From Blastocladiella emersonii ATCC 22665 (Eukaryota > Blastocladiomycota > Blastocladiomycetes > Blastocladiales > Blastocladiaceae): a stretch of 64,000 nucleotides of DNA. Each line of letters opens with the position of its first letter. The stretch's first letter is position 1. Under the pieces are notes generated by a model. It was not told where the DNA came from. It did no database searches and saw only the letters and a program-made list of their open reading frames with translations. The stretch lies in NCBI GenBank assembly GCA_025594325.1, contig JANHCV010000003.1, forward strand, positions 1,674,001 through 1,738,000. Reading direction: 5' to 3'. Position numbers and translations under genes: made by a program. Below are positions 23,036-32,900 of the stretch, piece by piece.

Positions 23036-25178
23036 TCACTTGGCCGCGCCGCCGGGCATGCTCGGCTTCCCACCGCTCGCCGGCTTGCGCGGGGACGGCG
23101 ACGAGGCCTTGGTCGGCGACGAGGCCTTGGTCGGCGACGACTTGCGCGACGAGGTTCCCGGGCGCGCCGCGGAGCCCGTACCGGTCCGTCGCGTCGGCGA
23201 AACTGGCGCGTCGGTGGCCGCCGTGGCCGAGGTCGCGACCGACATGCTGGACGCGTCCGTGGGCGCCGTGTCCAAGTTCTGGCCGGGCTCGCCGCTCGAT
23301 CCGTCTTGAGCCGCCGGTGCCCCGGCGCCGTCCGAGGTCGCGGTGGTTTCCGGCTCAGGAGCTGGTGCCGGCGGCGGAGTCGGCGGCCGCGGGCGCAGCG
23401 CGTCGAGCTCCATCTCGGACAGCATGATGGCGACCTCCTCGGGCACCTCGTTCTCGGGCACACGGGTCCGCGGCGCGAGCGGTCGGCCGCACGCCTCGTC
23501 GTCAGCGACGCGCTCGCTCACCGTAGTGACATCCTGCCGCTCCTGTTGCAGCCGCCAAACTCGGAGCGCTGCGAGGTGCCGATCCGCGCGGACGCGAGCC
23601 CGCACGACGCGGATCGCCTCGGTCCAGCGCGCCCGCGCGAGAAGGCGAAAGCCGTAGACGGCGACCGATTCGGCGGCCGACGTGGTGTTGGCGGACATGA
23701 TGGGCGCGGCGTCGCGGCCGTGCGGGGTCTCGAGCTCTGGGTAGACGAGCGAGATGTGACGCGGGCCCGGCAGGCTCGACTCGAGGACGAAGGCTTTTTC
23801 GAAGGCGGCTCGTTCGCGCTTCATGTCTACAGTCAGTGCGTGTTAGTGTCCGAGCGTGAAGCAGGTGAGATAGAAGCGTGTACCCTGCGCTTCCTGGGCG
23901 GTTAGCGTTGGAACCCCGGTGAACTCGGTCCAGTGCGTTGGTGACGCAGTGGGTGCAGGTTTACTCTACACCTCGCGTCGTTTAGCGTTCGAAGACCGCT
24001 CGGTGAGTCGCAAACGAGCGTACCAGAGCCTCCCACCGATCCATGAACGACACCGGTTCCACTTCCGCCGCGGGAACTGCAGGCCGCGGACTCAGCGGTT
24101 CCCGCAGCAGCCCACGAGCGCGTCGAGCTCGCCGCTCGAGCAGCGGGTCCAGCGGCGGGATGGGCTCGATAGTTGAGACACGACCGAACAACGGGACCGA
24201 GAACGACGGGCCGCTCGGCGCGACACGGACGACGAGCGTGTCCTTGAACGGGAACTCGGGCCGCTCCTCGTCCCCCTTGTCACCGCGGTCGAGCGTCGGT
24301 GGCGGGCGGACCGAGCGCGGGTGGAAGGTCACGGTCAGGTCGAGCGTCAAGGCGCCGTCGATGGTGCCACGAGCGGGTGTCACCGAGTACACGGATCCCG
24401 GCGTGTGTAGCGATGCGGAGAGGGTGAAGCGGCGCGGTGTCGGGTTGGTCAGGGTGAAGGATCTGGTGGTCTTGCGCAGCGCGCCGTCGGGGGTCTGGTC
24501 GACGGCAAAGTCGAGGCCGGCGAGGCACTCGGGCGCAGCGATGGCGGGTGCGCTACTCACAGCTTGCTGTCAGCTCAACTCGGTGACATGCCAGCTTCCG
24601 AGTGAAGCGTACCCCTGCAGCGAGATGACCAGGTCGCGGCCGTCCTCGGACACGACGCGGAACTCGTCGACGTAGTCGGACCAGACCTGTGGCGTGAGCG
24701 AGATGCGAACAAGCTGGTCGGATCCGGGGTTGAGGAACGCCTACATTGCCCATGTCAGTAAAGGTTTCCCCTTCGACCTGGCGAACCCACACACCTTCTT
24801 GGTGAACTTCAGCTGAAACTCAGTCGTTCCGCGGTTCGGGTGCAACTGGAAACGCAAGGGTAAAGTCCCATAGTTGAAGACGCGGCACGTTGCGTGGGTT
24901 GGGACGCCGAGGGCCGAGAAATGGACGCGCACGACGGGCGGGACGCAGACGAGCCCCATGGGTCCACCGGCCCGGGACTCGCCGCTGGTCGGGCGCGACG
25001 AGCCGAGGTACGAGTCGGCCGTCATCTCATTCAGGAGCACCTCGGCGGGGCTGTCGCCAGCAGCGGCCCAGTCGGGGACCCACGGGCCATGGTGCGGCGA
25101 GTTGGGCACCGACGTGTTGGGCGCGCACACGTCGGCGAGGAAGCCCGACCATTCCGAGGTGTTGGGTGCAGTATCCAT
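23036..25178 (-). CDS. ASH/Ig-like domain protein, CFAP221/HYDIN-like
   Basis: Contains tandem ASPM-SPD-2-Hydin (ASH) type immunoglobulin-like domains, found in centrosomal and axonemal proteins; function here unknown. Exons 25178-24795, 24740-24613, 24552-24024, 23965-23884 and 23826-23036 join in phase to 637 aa. First domain: VVRVHFSALGVPTHATCRVF, LPLRFQLHPNRGTTEFQLKF, then LNPGSDQLVRISLTPQVWSD and EDGRDLVISLQG. Second domain: KTTRSFTLTNPTPRRFTLSA, YSVTPARGTIDGALTLDL and TVTFHPRS. A coiled segment follows (DMKRERAAFEKAFVLESSL), then a Ser/Pro/Thr-rich tail with three TKASSP-type repeats. The order (PG-x5 strand block, then 'TFHP' block, then a Met-Lys-Arg-Glu helix) resembles CFAP221/PCDP1. 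I place the start at 25178 (MDTAPNTSEWSGF) because further upstream in-frame ATGs overlap the ORC3 exon. Confidence 0.65.
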
Positions 25179-25326
25179 GGCTGTGAGAGGGTTGGTGGAG
25201 AGGGCGGACAGGGAAACGCGTCTCGACGATCGCGACGCGTCGGCGGCGGGACTCACGTGCCACGCGCGAGACGTTTCGGGATCGACTCGCTCGACCCGCA
25301 GTCGCTCCCCTACCACCGGCCCTACC
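25179..25326. promoter_or_regulatory. Shared divergent promoter of ORC3 and the ASH gene with two MCB-like sites
   Basis: Only ~148 bp separate the two divergent starts. Two ACGCGT hexamers (MluI cell-cycle box, bound by MBF in other fungi) lie at 25216-25221 and 25235-25240, 19 bp apart, plus a CACGTG word near 25254. ACGCGT is frequent in this GC-rich DNA, so regulation is an inference. The setting before a DNA replication gene makes it plausible. Confidence 0.45.
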
Positions 25327-27976
25327 ATGAAAGCATCCGCCCCGGACGGGGACACACTCCATGCAACCGACTCGGCGGCACCGGCTGCCAACCCACTGGC
25401 TCTGAGCGACGTAAGGGTTCATGTCCGCTCCCGACTACGATCCTTCGACTGACGAAGCCGTCGCCCTAGCCCGTCGTCTTCACCAAACGCCGCCGGCCGA
25501 ACCCCAAACGCAACACTGAACCCACTACCCCACCCTTTCCGCCGCTCCTGAACGGCGACGAGCCCGCGGCGCTCGCCGAGCTGCGGCGGGCTCAGTACGA
25601 GACCGACCGCACAGCGGCCGACGCCATCTTCACCCGCGCGTGGGCGTCGACGCACCACAGCTCGGTCGCCGCCGTCGCCGAGTTTGTCTCCAGCGCATGG
25701 CGCCCCGCTGCCGTCGCCGCGCGGCCGCGGCTGACCATCCCGACGGCGCTGGTGCTGTCGGGGATCAACGTCGCCGACAACCTCAACGCGTTCACGATGC
25801 TGACCGCGCAGATCCGCGGTGACGGCGAAATGGCCGCTTCCCCCACCGGGCGGACGATCGCTGTGACACTCGGGTCGACGGAGCTGGGCACGCTGCGCAC
25901 GTCGATCCGGCGGATCACGGGCGAGGTGACGGGCGCCGCGTCCGAGGACGCCGACGATCTGGCCGCGTGGCACGAGTCGCTCGCCGCGGCTGACCGCCCG
26001 GCGTCGGTCGTCCTGCTGTTCCCCGAATTCGAGCGGTGTGAGTTCGCGCTGCTGTCGCGGCTGATCCAGATTCTAGGGGTGACCGTGGACCCGTCCTCGA
26101 CGCCGGCCCCTATCCCATGGGTGTTCGTGTTCGGTCTCGCGTCACAGGCCGACCTGGTGCGCCGCGGGCTCGACGCAGCCGCGCTGCGGCACCTGTCGAC
26201 GACGCCGTTCCGCCTCGCCGCGCCGCGCGCCGCGCTCGACGAGGCCGTCGAAGGTCTCTTCCTCTCCTCCCCGCCCGCGGTCTCGGCGCGCCTCGCGGCG
26301 CCCGTCCTCGAATGGGTGCTCGACCGGTTCCGGTTCGCAACGCACTGCGGCGCCGAGGCGGGCCGCGGCGTGCGGTACGCGCTCATGGACCACTACTTCG
26401 GTCACCCGCTGAGCGTGCTCGGCCCCGCGGCCACGCGCGCCGCGGCGATCGCGCACCTGACGCCCGACCTGTGCGAGCTCGTGCGCGCGCTGCCGACGGT
26501 GCGCGGCGCGGTTGACGCGCTCGCGGCGTCCAAGTCGGCGAACCGCCGCGCGCACGCGGTCGCGGTGCTCACGTCCGACGCGGCGCTCAAGGAGCAGCTC
26601 GCGGCGTGGCTCGCGGACATCGACGCTGCGCACGACCGACACGCGCGCGCGGTCATGCTCGTGTTCCGCCTGCAGGCGCTCACGCGGCTCGGGCGCCGGC
26701 CCGTCGCGACGCTGTACGCGATCGCCGTCGAGGAGAATCTGGCCGACGAGGCGAATGTGTCGTTGATGCTCGGGCTCCTGCGGTACGTTTTACCTAAGGG
26801 GGGTGGTTGGATAGCGCTAACTGTTATGTGTAGCAAGCTGCCATTCGACACCCCGTCGCCGACGCTCCCGCTCAAGGACATGCTGTCGGTCCTGGACCTC
26901 GCGCGCGACACGCTCGTGCTGACGGCCGACGGGCCCGACGCCGAGACGGCCGAAGCGCTCGCCGAGCACGTCGCCCGGCTGCAGACCCTGCTCGATGAGG
27001 CGACGGCCGCCGAGAGCGGGACCGCGACGCCGACGACCTCCGCTGCTGCTGCCGACGACGAGGACGAGGCGGAGCCGGGTACCGAACCCAAGGAAAAGGA
27101 TGAGGAAGAAGACCTGGCCTCGCGCGTGCGCGACAGCATGTTCAACACGCTGCAGGCGGGGCAGCACCGCGCGCCGACGACGGGCCGGACGACGGCCAAC
27201 AGCCTGGGGAAGCGGACGCGGCGGGACTCGGACTCCGAGGAAGACGATGGCGGGATCCGCGAGCACGCGGTCCTGGACCCGACCAAGACCGCGCCCGCGA
27301 CGGGGGCGGGAGCCGCAGCCACGGTCCGCAGCCGCGCGCTCGCGCTCCTGCACCGCGAGGCCGCGGACCGCGCGTGGATCGCGCGCGTGGGCGAGCGCAC
27401 GGCCAAGGAGCGCAACGCGCTGCCCGCGCGCACCGCGGCAGCCGTCGCGGCCGCGTGCGACTGGCTGTTCGGCACGGTGCTCCGCCGCTGGCTCAGCCCG
27501 CCCGCGCGCCGGCCGGCGGCTGAGGTCGTGTATGCGGCGCGTGTCGCGGCGCTTGAGCGGGTACGTTTTGCGGTGCAAGGGCGAGGTGATGTGACTGACA
27601 TTCCGTGGATGTGTAGACTCTCGCGGTCCAGCCGCGCGTGCTGGTCCAGTCGGCGCTGGGCCACCCGGACCTGTTCGTGCAAGTCGACGGCGCTGATCAG
27701 TCGAGCGGCAACCAGACGGGCCTGATCGCGCCGACAGACCCGGACACGGCGATCCTGTACAAGCTGCACCTCGAGTCGGCGCGGCTCATCAACCTGTTCG
27801 ACTGGTACACGGCGTTCTCGGCGGTCCTCGCGCGCCGCCCGGGCCACGTACCCGATATGCGGACCGACTACGTGCGGTTCATCCGCGGGGTCAACGAGCT
27901 GCAGCTGCTCGGGTTCATCAAGCCGACGGCGCGCAAGACGGACCACGTTGTGCGGCTGACATGGGGTAAGGTCTAA
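25327..27976 (+). CDS. ORC3: Origin recognition complex subunit 3
   Basis: Subunit of the hexameric ORC that marks replication origins and loads MCM helicase. Exons 25327-25410, 25470-26782, 26834-27560 and 27617-27976 give 827 aa. The first exon is 28 codons (MKASAPDGDTLHA) and joins via a GTAAGG-CTGAC-TAG intron to VVFTKRRRPNPKRN. The AAA-like region has LVLSGINVADNLNAFTMLT and VVLLFPEFERCEFALLSRLI then PIPWVFVFGLAS, matching ORC3. GVRYALMDHYFGHPL and an acidic Ser-rich insertion follow. The C-terminal winged-helix part is diagnostic: AILYKLHLESARLINLFDWY, RFIRGVNELQLLGFIKPT and KTDHVVRLTWG. An alternative ATG at 25421 would need an unsupported splice, so I prefer 25327. Confidence 0.93.
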
Positions 27977-28006
27977 AAGTCGTCGTTTATATCTCATTGC
28001 AATCGT

Positions 28007-29109
28007 TTACGGCCGGCCCGAGCGCACCGCGAGCCCGTGCTTGACGCGGATATAGTTCTCCATGGCGCCGTACCAGAGCACCTCACGCAGTCCCGCTACG
28101 TACGCGAGGCCGAACACGGACCCGCCGAGGTGCGCGACGTGGTCGAACGTCTGCCACCCGCGCACGACGCCGGCGAGGTCGAGCCCGACGAGCCCCGGGA
28201 ACGCGTACTTGAGCGGCAGGTCGACGCCCGGCAGGAAGATGAGCGAGACGCCGAGGTCCGGGTGCATCACGGCGACGGCGCCGAGGCACGCGAGCAGGGC
28301 GCCCGAGGCGCCGAGCGAGGGCAGCAGCATGGCGTGCGCGATGGTGCGCAGGGCGACGGTGTGCGAGGCGAGCGAGGCCATTAGGCCGCCTGCCGTGTAG
28401 AAGGCCAGGAACTCCTCGGTCGAGCCCAGGCCCTGGTGCAGCAGCGAGCCCACGGTCCACACGCCGAGCATGTTCATGCCAAAGTGCTACAGGGGCGCGC
28501 ACTTGTAAGTCTGGGCCGCCCGAGAATGGCAGAGATCAAGCGTACCAGGGCAGTCTGGTGCGAGTACGTCGACAGGAGCAGCGTGACCGACCGGCCGGAC
28601 AGCGGATGGTGGGTGAACCACTTGTACATGAACCGCTGCACGCCGACGCGCGGGATCTGCCACGCGAGGAACACGGCGGCGTTGACGGCAATCAGGCCGG
28701 CCGCCACCTTCTGCCCGTCGTACAGGTTATACCAGCGGTTGACGACCATGGTGCACGCCTTCTTGACCTCGAACGGGACCGCTGACCACTCGGCGATCCG
28801 GTGCACGGCGGCGCGCTTGGCGGCCGCGGCCTGCGCGCGCTGCCGCCGCCACATGTCCTCGAACGACGACGTGCCGCCCTGGCGCAGCACCTGGTTGCGG
28901 TCGTAGACGGCGACGCCGAGGCCGAACGCGGCCAGCGACCCGCCCACGGCGAACAGCGCAGGGCGAAGGTACCGGACCCGCGGGACCGTCGTGCTCCACA
29001 GCTCGGCGAGCGCCGGGTCCGCGTGCGTCGTCAGGGACCGCGAAGCGGGCTTGAAGAGGCGCGGCGCGGAGGTGCGCAGGGCGGCGAGGCGTGGCATGAG
29101 TGATTGCAT
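28007..29109 (-). CDS. PCP1: Mitochondrial rhomboid protease (PARL/Pcp1 type)
   Basis: Intramembrane serine protease of the mitochondrial inner membrane. In yeast Pcp1 cleaves Mgm1 and Ccp1. Exons 29109-28546 and 28486-28007 give 347 aa. The N-terminus MQSLMPRLAALRTSAPRLFK is an Arg-rich, acid-free presequence. A first helix (RPALFAVGGSLAAFGLGV) precedes the rhomboid core. HFGMNMLGVW carries the HxxxN pair, LGASGALLACLGA has the catalytic GxSG serine, and DHVAHLGGSVFGL has the catalytic histidine. A 59-nt intron with GTACGC donor splits the core just before HFGMN. The length and extra N-terminal helix fit the PARL-type 1+6 topology. Confidence 0.92.
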
Positions 29110-29192
29110 GGTATGTGATGAGTGTGTACGGTTGAGGGGGAGAGAGAGGGGGGATGCGAGGGGGACGCGGCCGGAAGATCGACAACGCGCAC

Positions 29193-29364
29193 CGCCAGGG
29201 GTTCTAAGTGGGGTGGTCAAACCTGTGTTGGTGCATCCTACGGCCCCCTCTTCCGGAACAGTGGCTTGACGGTGGCTTGACGCTCACGCGGGCACGTTCC
29301 AGAGCTTCCGCACGTGCGCGGCGCCGCCCACGTGGGCGCGGCGCGACACGTCTCTCACCTCGCG
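29193..29364 (+). repeat. Left 172-bp inverted repeat
   Basis: Begins CGCCAGGGGTTCTAAG and ends CTCTCACCTCGCG. It matches the reverse complement of 30812-30983 at 171 of 172 positions by eye (A/G difference near the inner end). Confidence 0.95.
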
Positions 29365-30811
29365 AGCACGATGAACGGCCTCATCGAACGAATACTTTGC
29401 TTCAGCTAGCGGCGTGAGAGTAGGTGCACTCAGTTCAAGTCAAGGGCCGAGTGAGCGGCGCCCCTGTTGCCTAGCGTGAAGGCGAGTGTGCCGCTGCGAC
29501 CTGAGGGAGGAGTGGCGGCGTGGGATGCCCACAGCTTGGAAAGTAAGCTTGAGTGGTCCTCGTACTACACACGGACCGTGCGCTCGAGCGAATCGCCCAC
29601 GAGGAAGCCCGCGCCAACTGCGGTTGCTGTCGGTATGTGCCGTGGAGCGCGGGAGGTTCAAGCAAGCGGTTTCGTCTGCGAATCCGCGGGTCTCATTGAC
29701 GGGATCGAGCGAGAGTCGTTTCACGGAGTACGAGTAAGCGGGCTCAGAACTCGCAGCCGCGTCGGCGCAAGCTGCAAAGCGCGGGCCGCGGACGCTGAGC
29801 TCGCGACGGGCAGTAGGATAGCGAGCGGAAGTACTGCGACGACGAACTATTGAAGTTGACTACATGGTCCGGGTCGCACCTGCGGCCACGAGCTCTCGAC
29901 GGCGCGGCCCACACATCATTAATGTAAGCATGTGAGCGTACATGCGCAGCCTGGCGGAAGTGGTGAGCGGCGCACCTAGGATCTCAACGATCTCTGGTAA
30001 AGCCAGCTAAGCGGATGGCCGCGATTCTCAGGCCCGCGCGATGATGATCATTGTCGTACGTCCGCGCAAACAGCCCACCGTTCGCGACGCGAAGTGTAAG
30101 ACAAGCAAAATTCCGCGGTGCTGCTGTCCGCGCGGTGCTCGGACCACAAGACGAGCGCTGCACGCGGGACGGAGCCCTAACGCAAGCGGAACTCGCCGTG
30201 TTTGCTGAGGATTGAGCGCTGCGGTAAAAATGAACGAGAGTACCATGGCCTAAGGATGATGAGCCGGCGCATGAAGCACGACGGACGAGTGTTTTATCAA
30301 TACGACGAGCTGCCGCCGGGACGGAATGTGAAACTTGGAGTCGAAGGTGCCTGAGCTGTGCGCTGAGCGTGGTGGCCGCCTGATACCTTGCTGTTTAGCA
30401 ATAGAATCTCATGGGAATCGGACGGTATGGTATCGAGCGAGAGCTGAACTTCGTGCGAGGTCGCATAGAGCACGAAGGTGACGCACTATTGTCGCTGAGT
30501 GGGTCATGAACGAGCTGGATGCGATGAACGAGTTCCGCGTCAAGGGTGACTACGTGAGCAGGCTCGCACACAGCGTCTGAGCGCTCACATAGACCTTACA
30601 AGTGACTATTCAGCGAGCGGCGGTTTACGGAAGCCGGCCTCAAGAGCTCAGCCTGACAGACGCGGCATTCCGCATCCGCAGATCAGGCGGGGACACGTAA
30701 AGCAGCAAGTCAGGACGCTGCAGCACGCGTTGCATGGAGTGTGCATGATTTACGAGTACTATTGATGCCACAGAGCGGCCGTACGGCCATGTGGAGGAGT
30801 GTGAGCGCCGG

Positions 30812-30983
30812 CGCGAGGTGAGAGACGCGTCGCGCCGCGCCCACGTGGGCGGCGCCGCGCACGTGCGGAAGCTCTGGAACGTGCCCGCGTGAGCGTCAAG
30901 CCACCGTCAAGCCACTGTTCCGGAAGAGGGGGCCGTAGGATGCACCAACACAGGTTTGACCACCCCACTTAGAACCCCTGGCG
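30812..30983 (-). repeat. Right 172-bp inverted repeat
   Basis: Reverse-complement copy of 29193-29364, ending ACTTAGAACCCCTGGCG. The Fanzor reading frame is open from inside this repeat, but there is no ATG until 31124. Confidence 0.95.
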
Positions 30984-32571
30984 CGGCCAAGCACCGTGTC
31001 CGCGCCTACGCCGGGATCGACGTCCCGGGCCTGTCGTGGCTCGACCGTCTCGTTCGTCTTCGAGATGCCCGCGAGTACTTTGTCGACCGCGAGCTCGTGT
31101 CGGCCTCGACGCCGCGCCCGCGCATGGTCCCCAAGCTCGAGGTGCGCGGCCGGTTCTTCAACGTGCCGTTCGAGACGCTCATGGCCGTGGCCGGCATGCC
31201 GACCCACAAGCACCGGCATCCGCGCACGCCAGCGCCGGGGCGAGGGGATTGGCCCGCCCGACCCGTCGCTGACTACGACATCATCGCCGCCGACGAGGAC
31301 CCCGTCGCGGTCGCCGCCGCCCGTGTCCGCGTCGCCGCGTACGAGCTGCAGGACGGGCGGACGGCCAAGGCCTACTGGGACTACGTGCTGCACTGGTCGT
31401 CCATGTACGTCAAGCACTCGCTGTGCTGGCGCCTTCGACCTGGCGCGCAGCCCATCAACCAGTTCATCGGCTCGATCAAGACGGACGGGTACTCGGCCCG
31501 CGTCCCCATGTACCGCGACGGCATCTACCCGGTCGAGGGCGCCCCGTCCAAGGCCGCCACCGGTGCGCTCTCGTCCGCAGCGCTCCTCGCTCGCGCCCTC
31601 GAACCTCCTCTTGTACCTCCCGCTGTCGCCCCAAACGACCCACCCCTCGTCGTCTCCCACCCTCCTGATCATCGCGTCGCTCGTCGCCGCGGCGCCGGTA
31701 CCAACATGCACGACGGCGACATCGACGTGGCCGAGGGCATCGACCGCATCACCTTCGTGGACCCCGGCGCCAACTCGCCCATCACGGCGTTCACGGTCGC
31801 GCTCGTCCTGTTCTTCTACATTGTCGCCGTCCTCGAGCGCATCGCCATGATCCACGCCGACGGCACGCTCGACGACGACGCCCGCGCCGCCGTGCTCGAC
31901 GCGGTGCGCCCAATCCTGCTCGACATCGCCATGACCAAGGAGGGCATCAACCACCGGTTTGACGAGATCACGGCGTACGAGTGGCAGCACAAGACGGGCG
32001 CCCGCCTCAAGTCGAGTCGGTCGCGGATGTGGCGTGCCAAGTACGGGCTCGACGACCACGACGAGGACCGCTCGAGGGCGTCGCACCCCGCCGCCGACCC
32101 CGCCGCCGACCTCGGCGCCAAGATCGCGGCGAACGCGGCCGCCGAGGACGCGACGCTGGCCGAGGCGTGGCGCACGCGCGTCGGCCGGCTCGGGTTCTTC
32201 ACGCTCGGGCTCCGGCAGAAGATGTTCGACAAGCTCACGCACGCGTTCAAGGGCGCCTACGTCCTGATCGGGCACCAGTTCCACTACGGCGGCGTTTGGG
32301 TTCATCGTCGTGGTCCCGTCGCTGAGCTCGTCAAGCAGCTCGTGCGCCGTGGCACCAACATCTTCCGCGTCGACGAGAACTACACGTCGAAGCGGTGTCC
32401 GGTCTGCTCCGCGCTCTCGACGCCGCAGCAGCGCGCCGACGGCGAGTGCGACCTCATCCAGTCGCGCGCGTGGGGCACCAAGCACTGCCCGCGGTGTCGC
32501 GCGACGTTCGGCCGCGACCGCAGCGCCGCCTTTGGCCTGCTGCTGACCCACGCCCATCGCCTTCGGTTTGC

Positions 32572-32607
<36 letters not shown>

Positions 32608-32611
32608 GTAG
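30983..32611 (+). CDS. Fanzor-type (eukaryotic TnpB/OMEGA) RNA-guided nuclease, N-terminus probably truncated
   Basis: Homologue of transposon-linked TnpB/Fanzor endonucleases, which in studied cases cut DNA guided by an RNA from the element's end. About 542 codons are open. KTDGYSARVPMYR matches the 'TDG' block of Fanzors. RuvC-I is DRITFVDPGANSPITAF (Asp). KGAYVLIGHQFHYGG precedes FRVDENYTSKRCPVC, where the Glu sits just before the TSK-C motif as in Fanzors. The zinc finger is CPVC...CPRC. RuvC-III is FGRDRSAAFGLLL (Asp). All three presumed catalytic residues are kept and no stop interrupts the frame. No intron is apparent. The coding-like sequence starts abruptly at the TIR edge (AKHRVRAYAGIDV) with no ATG before 31124 (MVPKLEVRGRFFN), so the true N-terminus is likely lost. 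The C-terminus runs into TCAAGG repeats, giving a poly Gly-Gln tail. Confidence 0.8.
32572..32607 (+). repeat. Hexanucleotide repeat TCAAGG, about six copies
   Basis: Head-to-tail TCAAGG units form the last codons of the Fanzor frame (Gln-Gly repeats) before its TAG stop at 32609-32611. Expansion may have changed the native C-terminus. Confidence 0.9.
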
Positions 32612-32639
32612 TTTGTGCCGTTGTGTTCCCTTTCTTTCC

Positions 32640-32680
32640 CTCTTCTCTCCTCTCCTCTCCTCTCCTCTCCTTTCCGCTTC
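32640..32680. repeat. CTCCT pyrimidine microsatellite
   Basis: A run of CTCTC/CCTCT units downstream of the Fanzor stop. Simple low-complexity sequence, no gene. Confidence 0.8.
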
Positions 32681-32790
32681 TTCATCTCTTCCTGGCTGCT
32701 CAACAACCTCGAAACCCTCGTTGGAGACGGCCCCTGCGTCTCAGGTGCTTCATTGCGCCTTCGGTCCTACGGGATCACCTCGTGGTGCCG

Positions 32791-32817
32791 ACCCACATTG
32801 GTCACGGCCAATGTGGT
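32791..32817. other. Possible hairpin downstream of the Fanzor gene
   Basis: ACC-ACATTGG and CCAATGT-GGT arms (one bulged C) around a 6-nt loop. Fanzor/TnpB guide RNAs usually come from the region 3' of the nuclease gene, so this is a position to test, but a 10-bp hairpin alone is weak evidence. It could also be the 3' UTR of the gene ending at 32901 or chance. Confidence 0.3.
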
Positions 32818-32900
32818 CACAGGTCTGTGTGCCTGTCAAGTATGTAAATGGCCTGCGCATCCAGCGTACTCCATTAATACACAACAGGCTCCACACCACA

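Larger units (their letters stand above)
29193..30983. mobile_element. Long-TIR DNA element (1,791 bp) with no clear gene
   Basis: Bounded by 172-bp inverted repeats that differ at a single base. The interior (29365-30811) has no frame longer than about 130 codons and no recognised domain, so it looks non-autonomous. I find no matching target-site duplication: the left flank ends AACGCGCAC and the right flank begins CGGCCAAG. The left end sits 84 bp upstream of the rhomboid start. The right end abuts, without gap, the reading frame of the Fanzor-like nuclease. Either the Fanzor was cargo of a larger element, or recombination between two element copies fused these ends. Confidence 0.75.

Noticed and set aside
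25178-25391. ASH gene start at 25391
   Set aside because: It would overlap the first ORC3 exon on the other strand. The ATG at 25178 leaves a promoter and keeps the conserved part.
28474-29220. Rhomboid start extended upstream to 29220
   Set aside because: That extension runs into the transposon inverted repeat and has no ATG. The ATG at 29109 begins a typical mitochondrial presequence.
30896-32605. Antisense open frame of ~569 codons over the Fanzor gene
   Set aside because: No motif; the sense frame carries RuvC and zinc-finger blocks. It is a GC shadow.
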